Numbered from the stretch's first letter, positions 23,924 through 36,389 are shown. The stretch is 64,000 bases of DNA from Magnolia sinica (GCF_029962835.1 NC_080575.1:41888336-41952335); one strand, 5' to 3'. Notes: a model not told the origin generated them from the letters alone. Program-made: numbers and translations.

Positions 23924-23936
23924 TGGTATCAAAGCC
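23924..23936 (+). other. primer-binding site
   Basis: TGGTATCAAAGCC lies two bases after the LTR. It is a one-mismatch version of the common initiator tRNA-Met primer site TGGTATCAGAGCC. Confidence 0.85.
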
Positions 23937-23997
23937 TAATAGCTCTCTTTCTTATTTGGATTTAATTCTTGAGCTAACGATCTAAGCTTTATATAAG

Positions 23998-25631
23998 ATG
24001 TCAAATTTTGATAGCCTTTTAGTCACCAGGCCTCCACCCTTTGATGGCTCCAACTATACCTATTGGAAAGCCAAGATGAGGATCTTCCTCAAATCAATGG
24101 ATGAGAGTGTGTGGCAAGCCACAGTGACTGAATGGAACCTACCTACCACTGAAGTGACTAGTATTGATGGTTAGTACTCCTTATTTCTCTTGGACCACCC
24201 TTCAGAAAAATGAGAGTAGTGCCAATGCAAAAGCACTAAATGCAATCACTTGTGCATGATCACCGGATGAGTTCAAAAGAATCATATCGTGTGATACTGC
24301 AAAGCAAGCTTGGGATATATTAGAAATGACACACGAGGGTACTACAATTGTAAAAAAATCTAAAGTCCAACTCTTCACAACCAAATTTGAAGAAATTCAT
24401 ATGTAGGAAAATGAAATGTTTATGGACTTTTACATAAGACTAAATGACATTGTAAACTCAATGTGGGGTCTTGGTGATAAAATCTCAGAAAGTAAAGTGT
24501 GTGCAAAGATACTACGCTCACTTCCTAAACGGTTCAACTCTAAGGTAACCGCGATCCAGGAACTTCGTGATACGGACAATATGAGGGTAGAAGAACTAGT
24601 TGGTTCTTTACAAACCTATGAGTTAAACTTTAAAGCTCCTAAAAGTAAATCTATCACTCTTAAATCTTCTAAATGTATTTCTCAAGAAAACTCTGATTCT
24701 GAAGATGATATGGCTCTTTTAGCGAAAAAGTTTTACAAGATTTTCAAGAGTAAAAAGAGGGTTGATTTTGAAAAATCAAATGATAAGAAAAGATCAAAAC
24801 CTAAATCTAAAACTTGGACCTCTTTGAAAGATAGTCAATGTTACAACTGCCAAGAATATGGGTATTTAGCAAACAAATGTCCTAAAAAGGACAAACCAAA
24901 AAGGAAGGGTATGTTGGCTACTTGGGATGAATCTTCTGATTCTGAAGCTTCTTCTGAATCAGAAGATTCTGAAACCGAGTCAGGCAGTGAAGTTAAAGCC
25001 CTTATGACTCTAGCCAAATTCACTTTTTCAGATCATGATGATTCAATTAGCGAAGAAAATCTGAATAGTGATTATGAAAATGAAGATGATCTTCAAGACG
25101 CTTACAATGCCCTATACAAGGAAAGTTGTAAAATTACTGTGAAATTGAAACTTCAAAAAGAGAAAATTTCTAAACTCAAAGAAATTTATGAATCTCTTAT
25201 TTTAGAAAAATCCCAAATTTCATATTGTTTTGAAAAATTAAAATGCGATTTAGAATTCAAAACCTCCCTGATTGAAAATCTGAAATCTGAAAATGAGAAA
25301 CTTAAAAATGAAGTATCTTCTCTTCTGAGTTTAAAGGATACATGGAGGTATGCCCAAGGAGATCCAAAGTTAGAAAAAACTTTTATCCGGATCTAGAAAA
25401 TATGGTGACAGATCTGGGTTGGGCTATGATAAAAATGTTTCTCCTAAACAAAAGTATACTCCTCCTAAGTTTGTGAAAGGAGAGTCCTCTAACTCAAAAG
25501 GGAAAAATACTAGTCAAGGTTTTTCTAAAAGTACAAAAGCTTTTCAAAAACCTAAATGCAGCTATGTCAACTTCAAAATTCAGAACAGAAATCCACTAGC
25601 TGAAAAGATAATTTATTTTCTCAAAATCTAA
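23998..25631 (+). pseudogene. Copia gag
   Basis: The start at 23998 reads M-S-N-F-D-S-L-L, then P-P-F-D-G-S-N-Y-T-Y-W-K, the standard Copia gag opening. A stop follows at about 24171, then a UBN2-like part with A-K-Q-A-W-D-I-L. The longest open part (24416-25396) includes S-L-P-K-R-F-N-S-K and the zinc knuckle C-Y-N-C-Q-E-Y-G-Y-L-A-N-K-C, in which the usual His is Tyr. Acidic Ser/Glu repeats and a coiled coil follow (E-K-I-S-K-L-K-E). A frame change separates the final basic piece (25419-25631). Gag packages element RNA; this one cannot be translated through. Confidence 0.9.
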
Positions 25632-26300
25632 CTCAGTAGGTCATCCTTATAACAACAGACAGAAGAAGACCAACCATATTCCCAAACCCAAAACAGTTCT
25701 GAAATGGGTTCCTAAGGTTGCCTGCTTGGTTGCCCACACCGCTTTCAAAGCTACAAGCCATTTAAAGTGGTACCTAGATAGTGGATGCTCCATGCATATG
25801 ACAGGTGACAAGGCTTTATTCACCGATCTTAAAGATATGACTGATGGGTTAGTTACTTTTGGTGATGGAAGCAATTGTAAGATAATTAGCCAAGGTACAG
25901 TTCAACTCTATAACCTTCCTTTGTTTAAAAATGTTTTGTATGTTGAAGGACTGAAACATAATCTTCAAAGCATATCTCAAATTTGTGATAATAACCATAG
26001 TGTATGGTTTTCTAATCAAAGCTATGAGATTTAAACAACAAGGGTTCAGTAATATTAACTGGACGTAGAATGTCTGAAAACTGCTATATTGTTAGCGAAT
26101 CCAGATCATTTAATCAATCGTGTTACATGGTCCATACAGATGAGACTGATTTGTGGCACAAACATCTTGGACATGTACACTACCAAAATCTACATAAATT
26201 GAGCAAACGGGAACTTACAAGAGGTCTACCTAAACTATAAAAATTAGATAAAATATGTGGTGAATGCCAGATTGGCAAACAAACAAGGAACTCATACAAA
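25632..26300 (+). pseudogene. Copia protease and pre-integrase region
   Basis: The aspartic protease motif W-Y-L-D-S-G-C-S-M-H-M-T-G is present near 25770 with its catalytic D-S-G. The frame continues to 26034. After a frame change comes the integrase zinc domain, L-W-H-K-H-L-G-H then C-G-E-C-Q-I-G-K, with one stop between (K-L-stop-K-L). Confidence 0.88.
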
Positions 26301-27000
26301 AAGGTGAATTCTGATACCACATCAAGACCACTCGAGCTTCTCCATATGGATCTTGTAGGACCTACTAGGATGGAAAGTCAAGGTGGCAAAAGATATATCT
26401 TGGTAATAGTAGATGACTTTACCAGATATACATGGATTGTCTTCTTAAGGGACAAATTAGAAACCCTTGAAGAAGTGAAAAAGGTTCTCAAAAGGATTCA
26501 AATTGAAAAAGGTTCTCAAGTCAGTAAGATTCATAGTGATCATGGATTTGAATTTGAGATAGCGGTTTTGAGAAGTTCTGTAGCGACCATGGAATATTAC
26601 CTGAATTCTCAGCGCCCAAAACTCCACAACAAAATAGTGTAGTTGAAAGGAAAAATAGAGTGCTTCAAGAAATGACTAATATCATATTGAATAGTATGAA
26701 GCTCTCTAAGAATCTTTGGGCTGAAGCAGTCAATACAGCTTGCTATATCATTAACCGGGTTTACACTAGTAAAGGTAATAATAAAACCGCTTATGAAATG
26801 TGGTTCGACAAAAAACCTACTCTCAAATACTTTTGAGTTTTTGGCTGCAAGTGTTATATTTTACGAGATCGTGAAAATCTGGGAAAGTTTGATACGAAGA
26901 GTGATGAAGGGATCTATTTAGGATACGCTTTCAACAGTCAAGCTTATAGGGTTCTGAACAAAAGGACCGGTGTGATTTAAGAGTCTATCAATGTAGTCAT
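26301..27000 (+). pseudogene. Copia integrase core
   Basis: The first catalytic Asp lies in H-M-D-L-V-G-P and the second in H-S-D-H-G-F-E-F-E. The glutamate region V-V-E-R-K-N-R-V-L follows in another frame near 26640. Further stops (for example after L-K-Y-F) break the C-terminal part. Integrase joins the element cDNA to host DNA. Confidence 0.88.
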
Positions 27001-28257
27001 TGATGATCACTTAAACACACTATTCTCAAGTTCAAATAATGATGAAGTTCTAGTAATTGATAAATCTGATACTTCATCTAATCAGACTGATTTTGAAGTA
27101 AGGACTGTTAAAGATCATTCAACCACTCAAATTCTTGGAAACCCTCTCACTGGTGTTCGTACCCGTAGACAACTTGAGGATATATGTAATTACGTATGTT
27201 TTACATCCCAGATAGAACCATCTAACGTAAAAGAAGCTCTTGCTGATGAAAACTGAATTTTTGTGATGCAAGAAGAACTTAACCAATTTGTGAGAAATGA
27301 TGTTTGGTATTTGTACCTAGACCTAAAGATAAACACATCATTGGAACCAAATGAATTTTTTAAAGTAAGTCTGACGAGCTTGGCAATATAATTAGACATA
27401 AGGCTAGGCTAGTGGAACAAGGTTACACTCAAATTGAAGGTATTGATTATGATGAAACCTTCACACCAGTAGCACGTCTTGAATCAATTAGACTCTTTAT
27501 ATCTATTGCGTGTTTTACAAAGTTTAAGATTTACCAAATGGATGTGAAAAGTATATTTTTAAATGGCGATCTACATGGGGAAGTCTATGTTAAACAACCG
27601 ATGGGTTTTGAAGACCCCAAAAATGCTGATCACGTGTATCGCCTTAAAAAGGCACTTTACGGTTTAAAACAAGCTCCTAGGGCATGGTACGGGAAACTAA
27701 CAAAGTTTCTATTAAGCCCTAATTTTCAAATAGGATGTGTTGATAAGACTCTGTTTATTAAAAAATATAATGATCACATTTTAGTAGTACAAATTTATGT
27801 TGATGATATCATTTATAGATCTACCTGTACTGACATGACTATTGAGTTTTCAGATTTGATGAAAACTCAATTTGAAATGAGCATAGTTGGGGAATTGAAT
27901 TATTTCCTTGGGTTGCAAGTAAAATAAAAACCTGATGGAATGTTCATTTCTCAATCTAAATATGCTATGAATTTGATTAAGAGATTTGGATTTGAGAATG
28001 GTAAGAATTTTGATACTCCTATGAGTACAACTTTGAAACTCTTAAAAGATTCTACTGGTAAAAATGTGGATCTAAAATTATATCAGAGTATGATTGGTAG
28101 TTTATTGTATTTAACTGCTAATAGACTCGATATCACTCTAAGTGTTGGTATTTACGCTAGATATCAGTCTGATCCTAAAGAGTCGCACTTGATTGCTGTC
28201 AAGACTATTATGCGATATGTCGCAAGTACTGTTAATCTCGGTCTTTGGTATTGACAT
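27001..28257 (+). pseudogene. Copia reverse transcriptase
   Basis: The open part 27412-27927 contains [28 protein letters not shown] and the catalytic Y-V-D-D-I. A stop at 27925 ends L-G-L-Q-V-K. The frame continues at 27940-28254 with S-K-Y-A-M-N-L-I-K and L-Y-L-T-A-N-R. The upstream junction (27190-27410) has stops and a frameshift. Confidence 0.92.
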
Positions 28258-28738
28258 GAGACTAGTGTTCAATTAGATAGGTACTCGGATACTGACTGGG
28301 CTGGTAATCTTGATATAGAAAATCAACTAGTGGTGGCTACTTTTATATTGGAAACTGTTTAGTTTCTTGGTTTAGCAAGAAACAAAATTCTATATCACTT
28401 TCAACAGTTGAAGTTGAATATATCGTAGCTAGTAATATGTGTACACGACTTGTTTGGATGAAACGTATGCTAAGTGATTATGGAATTAAATAGGATTCTG
28501 TGTTAATATATTGTGATAATTTCAGTGCCATAAATATTTCAAAAAATTCAATTCTGCATTCTCGTACTAAGCACATTGACATTAGATTTCATTATATTCG
28601 AGGATTAGTAGAATAAAAGGTTATATCTTTAGAATATATCCCTACCGAGAATCAACGTGCTGACATTTTCACTAAACCGCTCGACAAAAGCAGGTTTAAT
28701 AAAATAAAATTTGATCTTGGCATGTGCATTTTTAAATG
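28258..28738 (+). pseudogene. Copia RNase H
   Basis: Motifs D-T-D-W-A-G-N (catalytic Asp region) and K-H-I-D-I-R-F-H-Y-I-R are visible across several frames. The pol end reads T-K-P-L-D-K-S-R-F, then L-G-M-C-I-F-K and a stop at 28738. It removes the RNA strand of the RNA-DNA hybrid in active elements. Confidence 0.85.
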
Positions 28739-29180
28739 ATTATTTATGCATATTTGTATCATATTATATATAATTGCTTGATTAGATTTCAATTTTTGTT
28801 TATAATGCTGAAAATCAGATTTTTTGCTGGTACTCGACTAGTCGTGAGTATACACGACTGGTCGTGTACATCCATGACCAGTCGTGAATCTCGTGAATCA
28901 CTTAAAATTGGGGGAAATGCTTCATCTTCTTCATTTCCTCTTCACTCTCCAACGGGCCGATGCACGACTAGTCGAACCCTTCCTTCAAAATCTTCAAAGT
29001 TAGTGCTCCATTTGCATTTTTCTTGTAGATTTGTGTCTAGATTACTTTTATTTTACTCTTGAAGTTATCTATTTCAAATTTCATTGAGATTTGGGGTTTT
29101 TCTTTTGTAAAATCTGATTTGAGAAAACCCTCTTCTCAATCCTTTGCAACTCTTTATTTTTCTTAAAATCCTTGTTGCAA
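28739..29180 (+). other. spacer between pol and extra ORF
   Basis: Non-coding. It holds several copies of the same dyad words as the LTR (CGACTAGTCG, CGACTGGTCG, CGACCAGTCG) within 28830-28980, so the motif may have a role outside the LTR. Confidence 0.6.
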
Positions 29181-30294
29181 ATGGCATCTAGAGGGAGAAA
29201 GACAACTTCTCGTGGTCCACCTTCTTCCTTCAGATCAGCCCCTATCACTAAGCGTCATCTTCGGGCTCCCGAGGACGATCCATCTTATGTTCATGACATC
29301 AGATTGCGTAACGTTATTGTTGAACATCCTGTTGATACTAATCATGTTGCTCCTTTTGATATCCTTCCTATGCTCTAAGCTGTAGGTTGGGATAACTTAT
29401 TGCATTGGGGTGGGCCAGCATACCAGTCCATTGTCTAGTCCATGTTCGCATGCATATGTGATTTTTTATTGAAAAATTTATCTTTTAAGATAGCCACAAG
29501 AGAAGGACCATTTGACATTGATCGTCATTTGATTTCAGCTCTTATGGAAATTCCTGTGAATGATGAGGGCATTCCTATCCATACTTTATTTGAAAAACCC
29601 TCAGTATTTGAAAAACGTATGCTCACTAAAGATTTATGTAATTTGGATGTTCAATGACACATAAAGGGAATGCGCTTCCCTCAAAGTATCTATTACCCAA
29701 ATACAGAGTTCTTTACAAAATCTTTGTGTCTAATTTGTATCCTCGATCGGATAATAAATCTGAATTGACTTCCTTCATGGTTTGTGTTCTTCATGCTGTT
29801 GCCAGCGGTGCTCATGTTTGTCTACTATCCTTGATTTCTCACTCCATTATTCAGTTTTGACTCCATCCAGGTCACAGTGACATTCCTTTTGGTTATTTGA
29901 TGACTGTGTTGGCTACGCATATGTTAGTCAATATGCCGGTTGGAGAGGTCCTTATCCATCATCTGATATTTAACAATTCTAATATCAATAAGATGAAGCT
30001 TAATTTCCTTCCTGGTCAAGGTGCTGGTGTAGGCAATGCTGAAGCTGAACATGAGGAAGAAGCTAGTGATCTTCCTCCTTATGATATCAACATGGATGAT
30101 ATTTTTGACGAACTTGAATCTAATTCTGCAAATGATCCAGATTATGAGCCTTTTGAGTTTAATGCATGTCTGCATGCATTGGAAGATAAGGTTAAGAATA
30201 TGAATGTTAAGATGGAAAACATGTCTGTTGCCCATGATTTACAATTCAAGTATATGCGCAAATATCTTAGGCACTTGAACAAGGGCATGCATTA
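29181..30294 (+). pseudogene. extra ORF after pol (plant transposon protein-like)
   Basis: Starts M-A-S-R-G-R-K-T-T-S-R-G. A stretch in a second frame, K-Y-L-L-P-K-Y-R-V-L-Y-K-I then P-F-G-Y-L-M-T-V-L, resembles the domain often called putative plant transposon protein, found in an additional ORF of SIRE-type Copia elements. The C-terminus is acidic (D-D-I-F-D-E-L-E), then coiled-coil-like. Stops near 29376 and 29437, a frameshift near 29650 and a stop near 29858 break it. Function in the family is not established. Confidence 0.7.
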
Positions 30295-30842
30295 ACTTGA
30301 TCCTTCCATCCCTGCTCCTTCATCTGGTTCAGATTAGTTCTTTTAAGTTTACTAGTCTGTTATAACTTTATTACTCTTGCACTAGCTTAACTGGTTTTGA
30401 GATTGTAGCTATCTTTGACTTAGCTCAGTTTATGAATTATGTGGGCTGTTTATGCTTGTTACCATATCTTGTCTTGTTACCTCTCATATATCTCTTTACT
30501 TATTTCTCCTCAGTCATCTGTTCTGTGCTTCCTTTGTCCTCTTGTGACAAAAATGGGGAGAATAGATATGGATGTATATGTCTAATGATTATGTTATGAG
30601 GAGGGAGTAGCATTGCATTTTTGATGTATGTTACTTAGGGGGAGTTTGATGTATGTTACTCAGGGAGAGTATATGCAGAGAGGTGGATTGTATGTTATGT
30701 TGAATATTGATTTACAGGTTTGCAGGATCATGTTAGTATGCCGGTTGATAATAACTGGTGCATGATTCTTTAATTAGATATTCTGCATTATGTAACATAT
30801 CTTGGAAGTGTGTTTTGTCACTAATTTGACAAAGGGGGAGAT
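30295..30842 (+). other. Copia 3' untranslated region and polypurine tract
   Basis: A T-rich leader is followed by AGGGGGAGTTTGATG-type repeats around 30640. The polypurine tract AAAGGGGGAGAT lies directly before the 3' LTR and primes plus-strand synthesis in active elements. Confidence 0.8.
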
Positions 30843-32669
30843 TGTAAGTGTTATAGTTTATAGCCCCTTTTTGTTGTCAAATTTGTGGCGCCAAAGACAC
30901 AGCTATGAAGCTTGCATATGTGAAGAACAAATCTCTACTCAAGATCAGCTTTGATTGACAAGCACTGTTCACAAGTCAAGACTCGAGAAAGTGAGATTGT
31001 TTGACTTAATTCAAGACAAGGATAATACAAGATCTCAAGAAGCTTTCATGTTCAACCTCAAAATCTCAAGAAGCTTTCAAGTTTGAGCTACATCAAGACT
31101 TCAAGCTTCATTACTTTCAAAAGTCACTCGTCTTTAAGTTTCAATGTCCTTACTTCACTATTGAGGTATGACTGACCTTAGGTTGACCTTTAGAGTAGGT
31201 CATTTTGGATACATAATTCATATGTTTTATATAAGTGAGTTTAGTCTGTTCTAAGACTAGTCCTAGACTTTGTTCGACTAGTCCTAATACTGCTTCGACC
31301 TGTCTAAGAATTTTCTAGATCAGTCGTAAGTTTGTTGTAAAATTCAAAAATTTTCTGTTAGGTTTCGACTAGTCTTAGGGACTGTTCGACTAGTCGTATG
31401 AACAATGTCGATTGTTTCTTCGACTAGTCATAGACCTATGACTCAAAGTACAGTATTGAATTTCGGCTAGCTTCGACTAGTCATGAGAAACCTATGACCA
31501 GTCAAAGAAGACCTATGACCAGTCATAGACCACCTACGACCAGTCGTGAAATCGCCAGATCTTATCGCGCCTGAATATTCAAATATCTGTTGGTTCTACG
31601 ACCAGTCGTAGAGATGTTTAGACCAGTCGTAGACGTGATTTTCTCACCTATAAATAGAGCACGAATCTCAGAATAAAATAAGAAATTCAAGTTAATTTAA
31701 TTTGGCCTTCTAAGAGATAAGTCTGTGCTCCATTTAAGCTAAGTGTGCGTGTTTCTTGAGCTTTTCAAATTGATTTTGTTTCTTGTATTTCAATCTGATC
31801 TGAAAAAAAGGAAGTTTCATTTTTCCTTTTTCTGGAATCAAAATCAATTAGAGCTAGCCCTATTTGGTTTAATTTAAAATCTATTAGAACCTAGAACCAT
31901 TATAAAGTGAGTATTAGACATTGAACTTTGACATTCAAATCTCTACTCCGACTTGGTTCTTCTGGGCTACTACAACGAAGGAGAAATTCAGGTATTTTAC
32001 GTTTGTGTAATTTACTTTCATTTGGTTTTCTTTTAGGATTTACCAAAAAAATCTCATTGTATTAATTATCTGAGGAGAGCCAGGAAAACTCAGAAGAGGG
32101 GTTTTTTTAATTGTGTTAGTCCACAGAGAAAGACACAATTGTGAAGGTTTTGGGTGAACCTGGAAAATCTATCTTTGATAGTGAATGCTGATATCCCCTG
32201 TGTGAGGATATTAGGTGTGGAGTAGCTGTGTGGCTATTTATTAATAGTTGGTGTACACATAAGCGAACCACTATAATCCCTTGTGTTTTGTGGTTGTGTG
32301 ATTTATATTTCATATCTTTAATTATTCATTTGTGGGATGTATATGTGGATGTGAATGTTGTAATCATTTTATTTCAAGCTCAGTAGAAAATATTGTAATA
32401 AGTTTAGATTTATATTTCTGCAATTTTTTCCTTGCTATCTCTTTATCAGTTTGAGCTTCAGTTTCTCTATTTGTTCTAGTAAGGTTGCCCTGCCATTTTT
32501 ATGGTGCATGGTTGTCCTTAGAACAATCAATATTTTGAGATTGCATTCCGTATTTGTGTATTGATTTATTTATTTGGCTATTTCTCTTTCTCTATTTCTG
32601 CTGTATTTATTTTAAATTTGGCATAGTCCTATTCACCCCCCCTCTAGGACATATAGCTTGGCCGTTTCA
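30843..32669 (+). repeat. Copia 3' LTR
   Basis: Begins TGTAAGTGTTATAG and ends GGCCGTTTCA. It aligns over its full length with the 5' LTR, with scattered substitutions and small indels (for example an extra ATCTACTCA-like insert near 30930). Confidence 0.92.
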
Positions 32670-32674
32670 CATAC

Positions 32675-33022
32675 ATATTTGGTTGTGATTCCCTACCACT
32701 ATCAATGTGGAAGACAACCACGACCCTTTGCTCGTCTCATCCACGACCATTCCCTTTAACTTTGGCGCGACCATCCGGAAATAGTGCCAATCTTCTTCAT
32801 CACGCAATCACACTAAAGTCGCTACTTCCCTGTAATCCATTGGGCACCGAGCACGACCCTTCATTATCCGTGCCACTGCACCGAATCAGCGTGACCCTTC
32901 ATTATCCGTGCCACCACACCGAATCAGCCCGACCTTTCAGAATCGGCATCTTGACCAAAGAGTGGTATGTTCATGATACTTCCACGAGCCAATCCATGTA
33001 ATTCTTTGCCCTATCATACAAA
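32675..33022 (+). promoter_or_regulatory. GC-rich upstream part of small-ORF module (b)
   Basis: CGTGACCCTTCATTATCCG-type words are repeated at 32855-32945, next to CCGAATCAGCGTGACC and a degenerate ACCAAAGAGTGGTAT where other copies have the TATA-like box. Order and words match the DNA before the small ORF at 20.6 and 43.75 kb. Confidence 0.45.
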
Positions 33023-33119
33023 ATATTAGAGCAGACATTCGGAGAAACAATAGAGTCCCTATCACATTCTTCCTATATTCGTGATCTCTTCCTTGATCTC
33101 AGGGATGTTCACGATCGTG
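33023..33119 (+). pseudogene. small-ORF module, copy (b), truncated
   Basis: The frame reads L-E-Q-T-F-G-E-T-I-E-S-L-S-H-S-S-Y, then D-L-F-L-D-L-R-D-V-H-D. It matches the first half of the other small-ORF copies and then runs into 23-base repeats. No ATG is present at the expected place. Confidence 0.6.
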
Positions 33120-33600
33120 ACCTATTCGATTACGACCTTTGCACTGATCGTGAAACAATGGTTGTAGTTGATCTAGTTCGTGGTTGTCACGTTCAATCGG
33201 CCGTGGTTCACAGTTGTTATGGACCATGGTTGTCGTCCTTGTCAGATCATCATAAATAACCACGGTATAATGAGAAACACAACCCATACAACATGACAAC
33301 CACGGTCCACCTGTCATGAGTGTCACGACCTGTTGTTAAGCTCACCATGTCCTCTATGGGTCGTGGTTCAAATGCTTAATAATTCGTCTATCGTGGTTAA
33401 CATGCACCAAGGTTCATGAATCAATAGGTATATATATTAAATTTCCGTGATCAGTTACGTTCACCATTCCCTCTATGGGTCGCGGTTAAAAAGCACAAGA
33501 ATACGTGGTTATTCTTCACATTGGATCGTGTTTAACATGCATCAAGGTTCAGGAATCAATAATATATATATATATATAAAACAGGTCAAATTACATTATC
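33120..33600. repeat. 23-base repeat patch
   Basis: Units in both orientations (GGTTGTCACGTTCAATCGG, AACATGACAACCACGGTCC). It also holds two diverged copies of about 100 bases sharing GTTCACCATTCCCTCTATGG/GTCGCGG-type text. A short TA run ends it near 33580. Confidence 0.75.
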
Positions 33601-33629
33601 GCAGGCAATAAATTTGTAAAATAAACCAA

Positions 33630-33757
33630 CGTAGATAGCCTCGGCCTCAGCCAGTAGGGACGAAAGTGCATCGACGCCAATTGTAACCCATTCGACCGCA
33701 TCTATAGCATTTAGGTGCTATCCTATCTTCTCCCTGGGAAGTAATGCGTACCTTTTT
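33630..33757 (-). pseudogene. transposase C-terminal zinc knuckle
   Basis: Downstream of a stop the frame gives K-V-R-I-T-S-Q-G-E-D-R-I-A-P-K, then C-Y-R-C-G-R-M-G-Y-N-W-R-R-C, with Tyr where the zinc-binding His should be. The remnant at 8.7 kb keeps the His at this position. Confidence 0.75.
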
Positions 33758-36389
33758 CTATCTTCCAAAGGATCTTCTCATTTCTAGAGGCTTCATATTC
33801 TCGCATATAACCTTCACTTCCTTCGGAGTGTTCCATTGTGTTCTGTCAAGCACTGGGTATACCGACTCTTGGTATGTTTTGTGATATGTTTCATTGAAGT
33901 AAAATGGAGAGCAGTATTTGTACATGTCAAGCTCGTATTTATCACATGCCACTATCACATGAACACAAGGCAGCAGGATTTTTTCAAATTCATTGCACGT
34001 ACACTTCATTACTTTTAGATTGACTACATCAATCATTCCCTGTGTGGTCACTTGGAACTCATTAGCTGAAATCACAGTGCTTGTGTCTTTCTCACCTCTG
34101 AGTGATAAAGTTTGGACACTCTTTTTGATGCCCAAGGAGTCAATATTTCTTTACAAGCCAAGGCCTCGTCCTGTCGGCGAAGGAAGAAGTGTTGGATTTT
34201 ACTCCTTATTGATTCGAGAAGTTTAGTGACAGGGTACTCTCGTGCATATACGAACAATGCATTCATACTTTCCACGATGTTGGTGGTGACATGCCAGGAA
34301 AGAAAGTGGTCGCCCATCTTTCTTTTTCTGTACCATTGAGGAACTGCTAAGCTGTGGGATTCAACATTTGAATGCATCGCATCATCTCCCAAAAAGTTGA
34401 TGTCCAGTATGTCTTAACAACACCCCAAAAGTATTCCCTCATAGAATCATCCGAACATGCCTTCTTCATGTTTCCAAGTATGTGATGAGCACAATATCCA
34501 TGGATCGCATGCGGGAACATGTTAGGGACTTCGCTAACGAATCCTTTGTTACGATCTGACATTATCACTAGTCCTGGAAGATTCCTGATTGTCTTGGATA
34601 AAATCCCAAGGAACCACCTCCAACTACTATTGTTCTCAGATTCTCCGATCCCATACGCCACAGGGAGGATGTGATTGTTTCCATCCAATGCAGTAGCCAT
34701 GAAGAGAACGCCCTTGTACCTTCCTGTTAAATGTGCGGCATCAACACATAACACCCTCCGAACATGTAAAATTAGGCTTCTGATGCACTACCCAAGTGTA
34801 ATAAAGCATCGTTCAAAACTATTTGTCCCCTTGTTCACCTGCAACTCTGTCACAGTCCCTAAATTAGCCTGTTCCAACTCATGAAGATACGCCGGGAGCT
34901 CATTATAAGAACCCTCGTCGGATCCCAAGACTTGTCTAGTTGCTATCTCTTTACCCTTCCACGCTTTCTTATAACTGATCTCAACACCGTACATCTCACT
35001 CATACGATATTGAATTTTCTTTGTCATGCAGGTCAGCCCCGAGCTCATACGACCGATGCCAATGCTTATCAAACTGGTGGCTTGGCGATGATCTCTCCCC
35101 TTCCTCTTCGAGGTCACTATATCAGTACGGTCATCTGTGATCGTGGTCTCAGATTGGCTTATCGCCTCAAACGACATGGTACAGGTATGCTTCGAGTTGT
35201 ATATCTTGATCTTGAACATCCCTGTGCCATTAAGTTTTGAAGCATGCATCCTCCAAGTATAGTTTTCTGCAATGCAGCCAATCGTATATATCATCTTGTT
35301 AGACTTCAAGACCTTGTACCGGAACTTATGGTGCATCGCATATTTACATAGACAATATTATAGTCGACCTTTGTCCTTGAACACCTGTGTGACTAATATT
35401 TTGTTTGGATTATCCACAAAATTCGGTTATCCTCGCCGATCGGAATTGACGAAAGCATCATCAGATGGATCAACAACAGATGGATCATTGACGGATGGGG
35501 TTTGGAGATCGCACTGGTCAGCTGTTCCTCGGTCATTATATCTATCACTACTTGATGGGCCATGTATGTCGGAGTCATCTTTCCCCAAATGATGATGTGT
35601 ATCACTGTCTGAAGGGCCACCTGTATCACAGTTGTCGAGGACCCAATCGTGATATCTATCAGTATTGGATGGGCTAGGTATGTCGCAGTCGTCATTCCCC
35701 AAACCATGTTGTGTATTATTGGCTGAAAGGCCACCTATATCACAATTTTCGGGTTCCCGATCTTGATATCTATCACTATCACTACTTGATGGGCTAGGTA
35801 TATTGTAGTCGTCATCATTCCCCAAAGCATGCTGTGTATCGTTATATGAAGGGCCACTTATATCGCAGTCGTTAACTCCTCGGTCTTGATATCTAACAGA
35901 AGTGTTCGGTATATCGGAATCATCGACTATCCAATCATTGCCTGGAGGTTATGACGGAGGAGACTATGGGTTCAAATGTAGGGTATAATCTCTGTTGTGA
36001 TCCTCAATGACAGGACAATGCCTCACTTTCTCCACATACAATGGTATTTGTGTTGAAAGATTCTGTCCACAGAATAACATGTATGCTTCGACATCTTCAT
36101 CGTCTTTGATTATATGTGGGCATAGGAATCCATGAATTGCATCACCTAACACAACTTTAATTAACAAATTGAATTCATCTGACGTAGTCTTCGTAATCAG
36201 ATGCATTTTATCGAGCAACTGTCGATAAGTGATATCATCACTCACGACAAATCCCTTTGAGTCTCCACCATCGTAGGTAAACATTCCCTTGTCATGCACA
36301 CTCTCTCCATCATAATAGCATAATATAGCCCTGCGACCCATGCTCATTCTAATATCGGTTATTCTATTAAAAAAATTGAATGGGTCCAA
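33630..36389 (-). pseudogene. MULE (mudrA-type) transposase
   Basis: A Mutator-like transposase on the minus strand. In order: an N-terminal segment (36389-35964) starting M-D-P-F-N-F-F with C-Y-Y-D-G-E-S-V; an acidic linker rich in Asp/Ser (35825-35427); a MuDR DNA-binding part (35410-34790) with F-K-D-K-G-R-L, K-F-R-Y-K-V-L-K-S-N-K and W-R-M-H-A-S-K-L; the MULE core (34754-34072) with V-D-A-A-H-L, M-S-D-R-N-K-G, G-Y-C-A-H-H and N-I-V-E-S-M-N; a SWIM zinc finger C-T-C...C-V-H (about 34020-33940); and a zinc knuckle. The core motifs supply the expected D, D and E. Stops and frame changes occur in the linker, in the core near 34350-34390 and after R-R-S-F-G-R. It is flanked on both sides by 23-base repeats. 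Confidence 0.88.

Larger units (their letters stand above)
22112..32674 (+). mobile_element. complete but degenerate Ty1/Copia retrotransposon (SIRE-like)
   Basis: Two LTRs (22117-23921 and 30843-32669) flank gag, protease, integrase, reverse transcriptase, RNase H and an extra ORF, in Copia order. A perfect 5-base target duplication CATAC lies at 22112-22116 and 32670-32674. The primer site TGGTATCAAAGCC follows the 5' LTR by two bases, and a purine tract AAAGGGGGAGAT precedes the 3' LTR. The extra ORF after pol and the large size point to the SIRE/Maximus lineage. Every coding segment carries stops or frameshifts. In one LTR stretch of about 330 bases I count roughly 24 mismatches, mostly transitions, so the insertion is old. 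It sits inside 23-base repeat DNA, which is therefore older. Confidence 0.92.

Noticed and set aside
22112..32674. Extra Copia ORF as an envelope gene
   Set aside because: No signal peptide or clear membrane segment can be seen, and the recognisable stretch resembles a plant transposon protein domain.
34881..35677. Plus-strand ORFs opposite the transposase
   Set aside because: Antisense shadows; the minus strand carries the recognisable MuDR and linker motifs.
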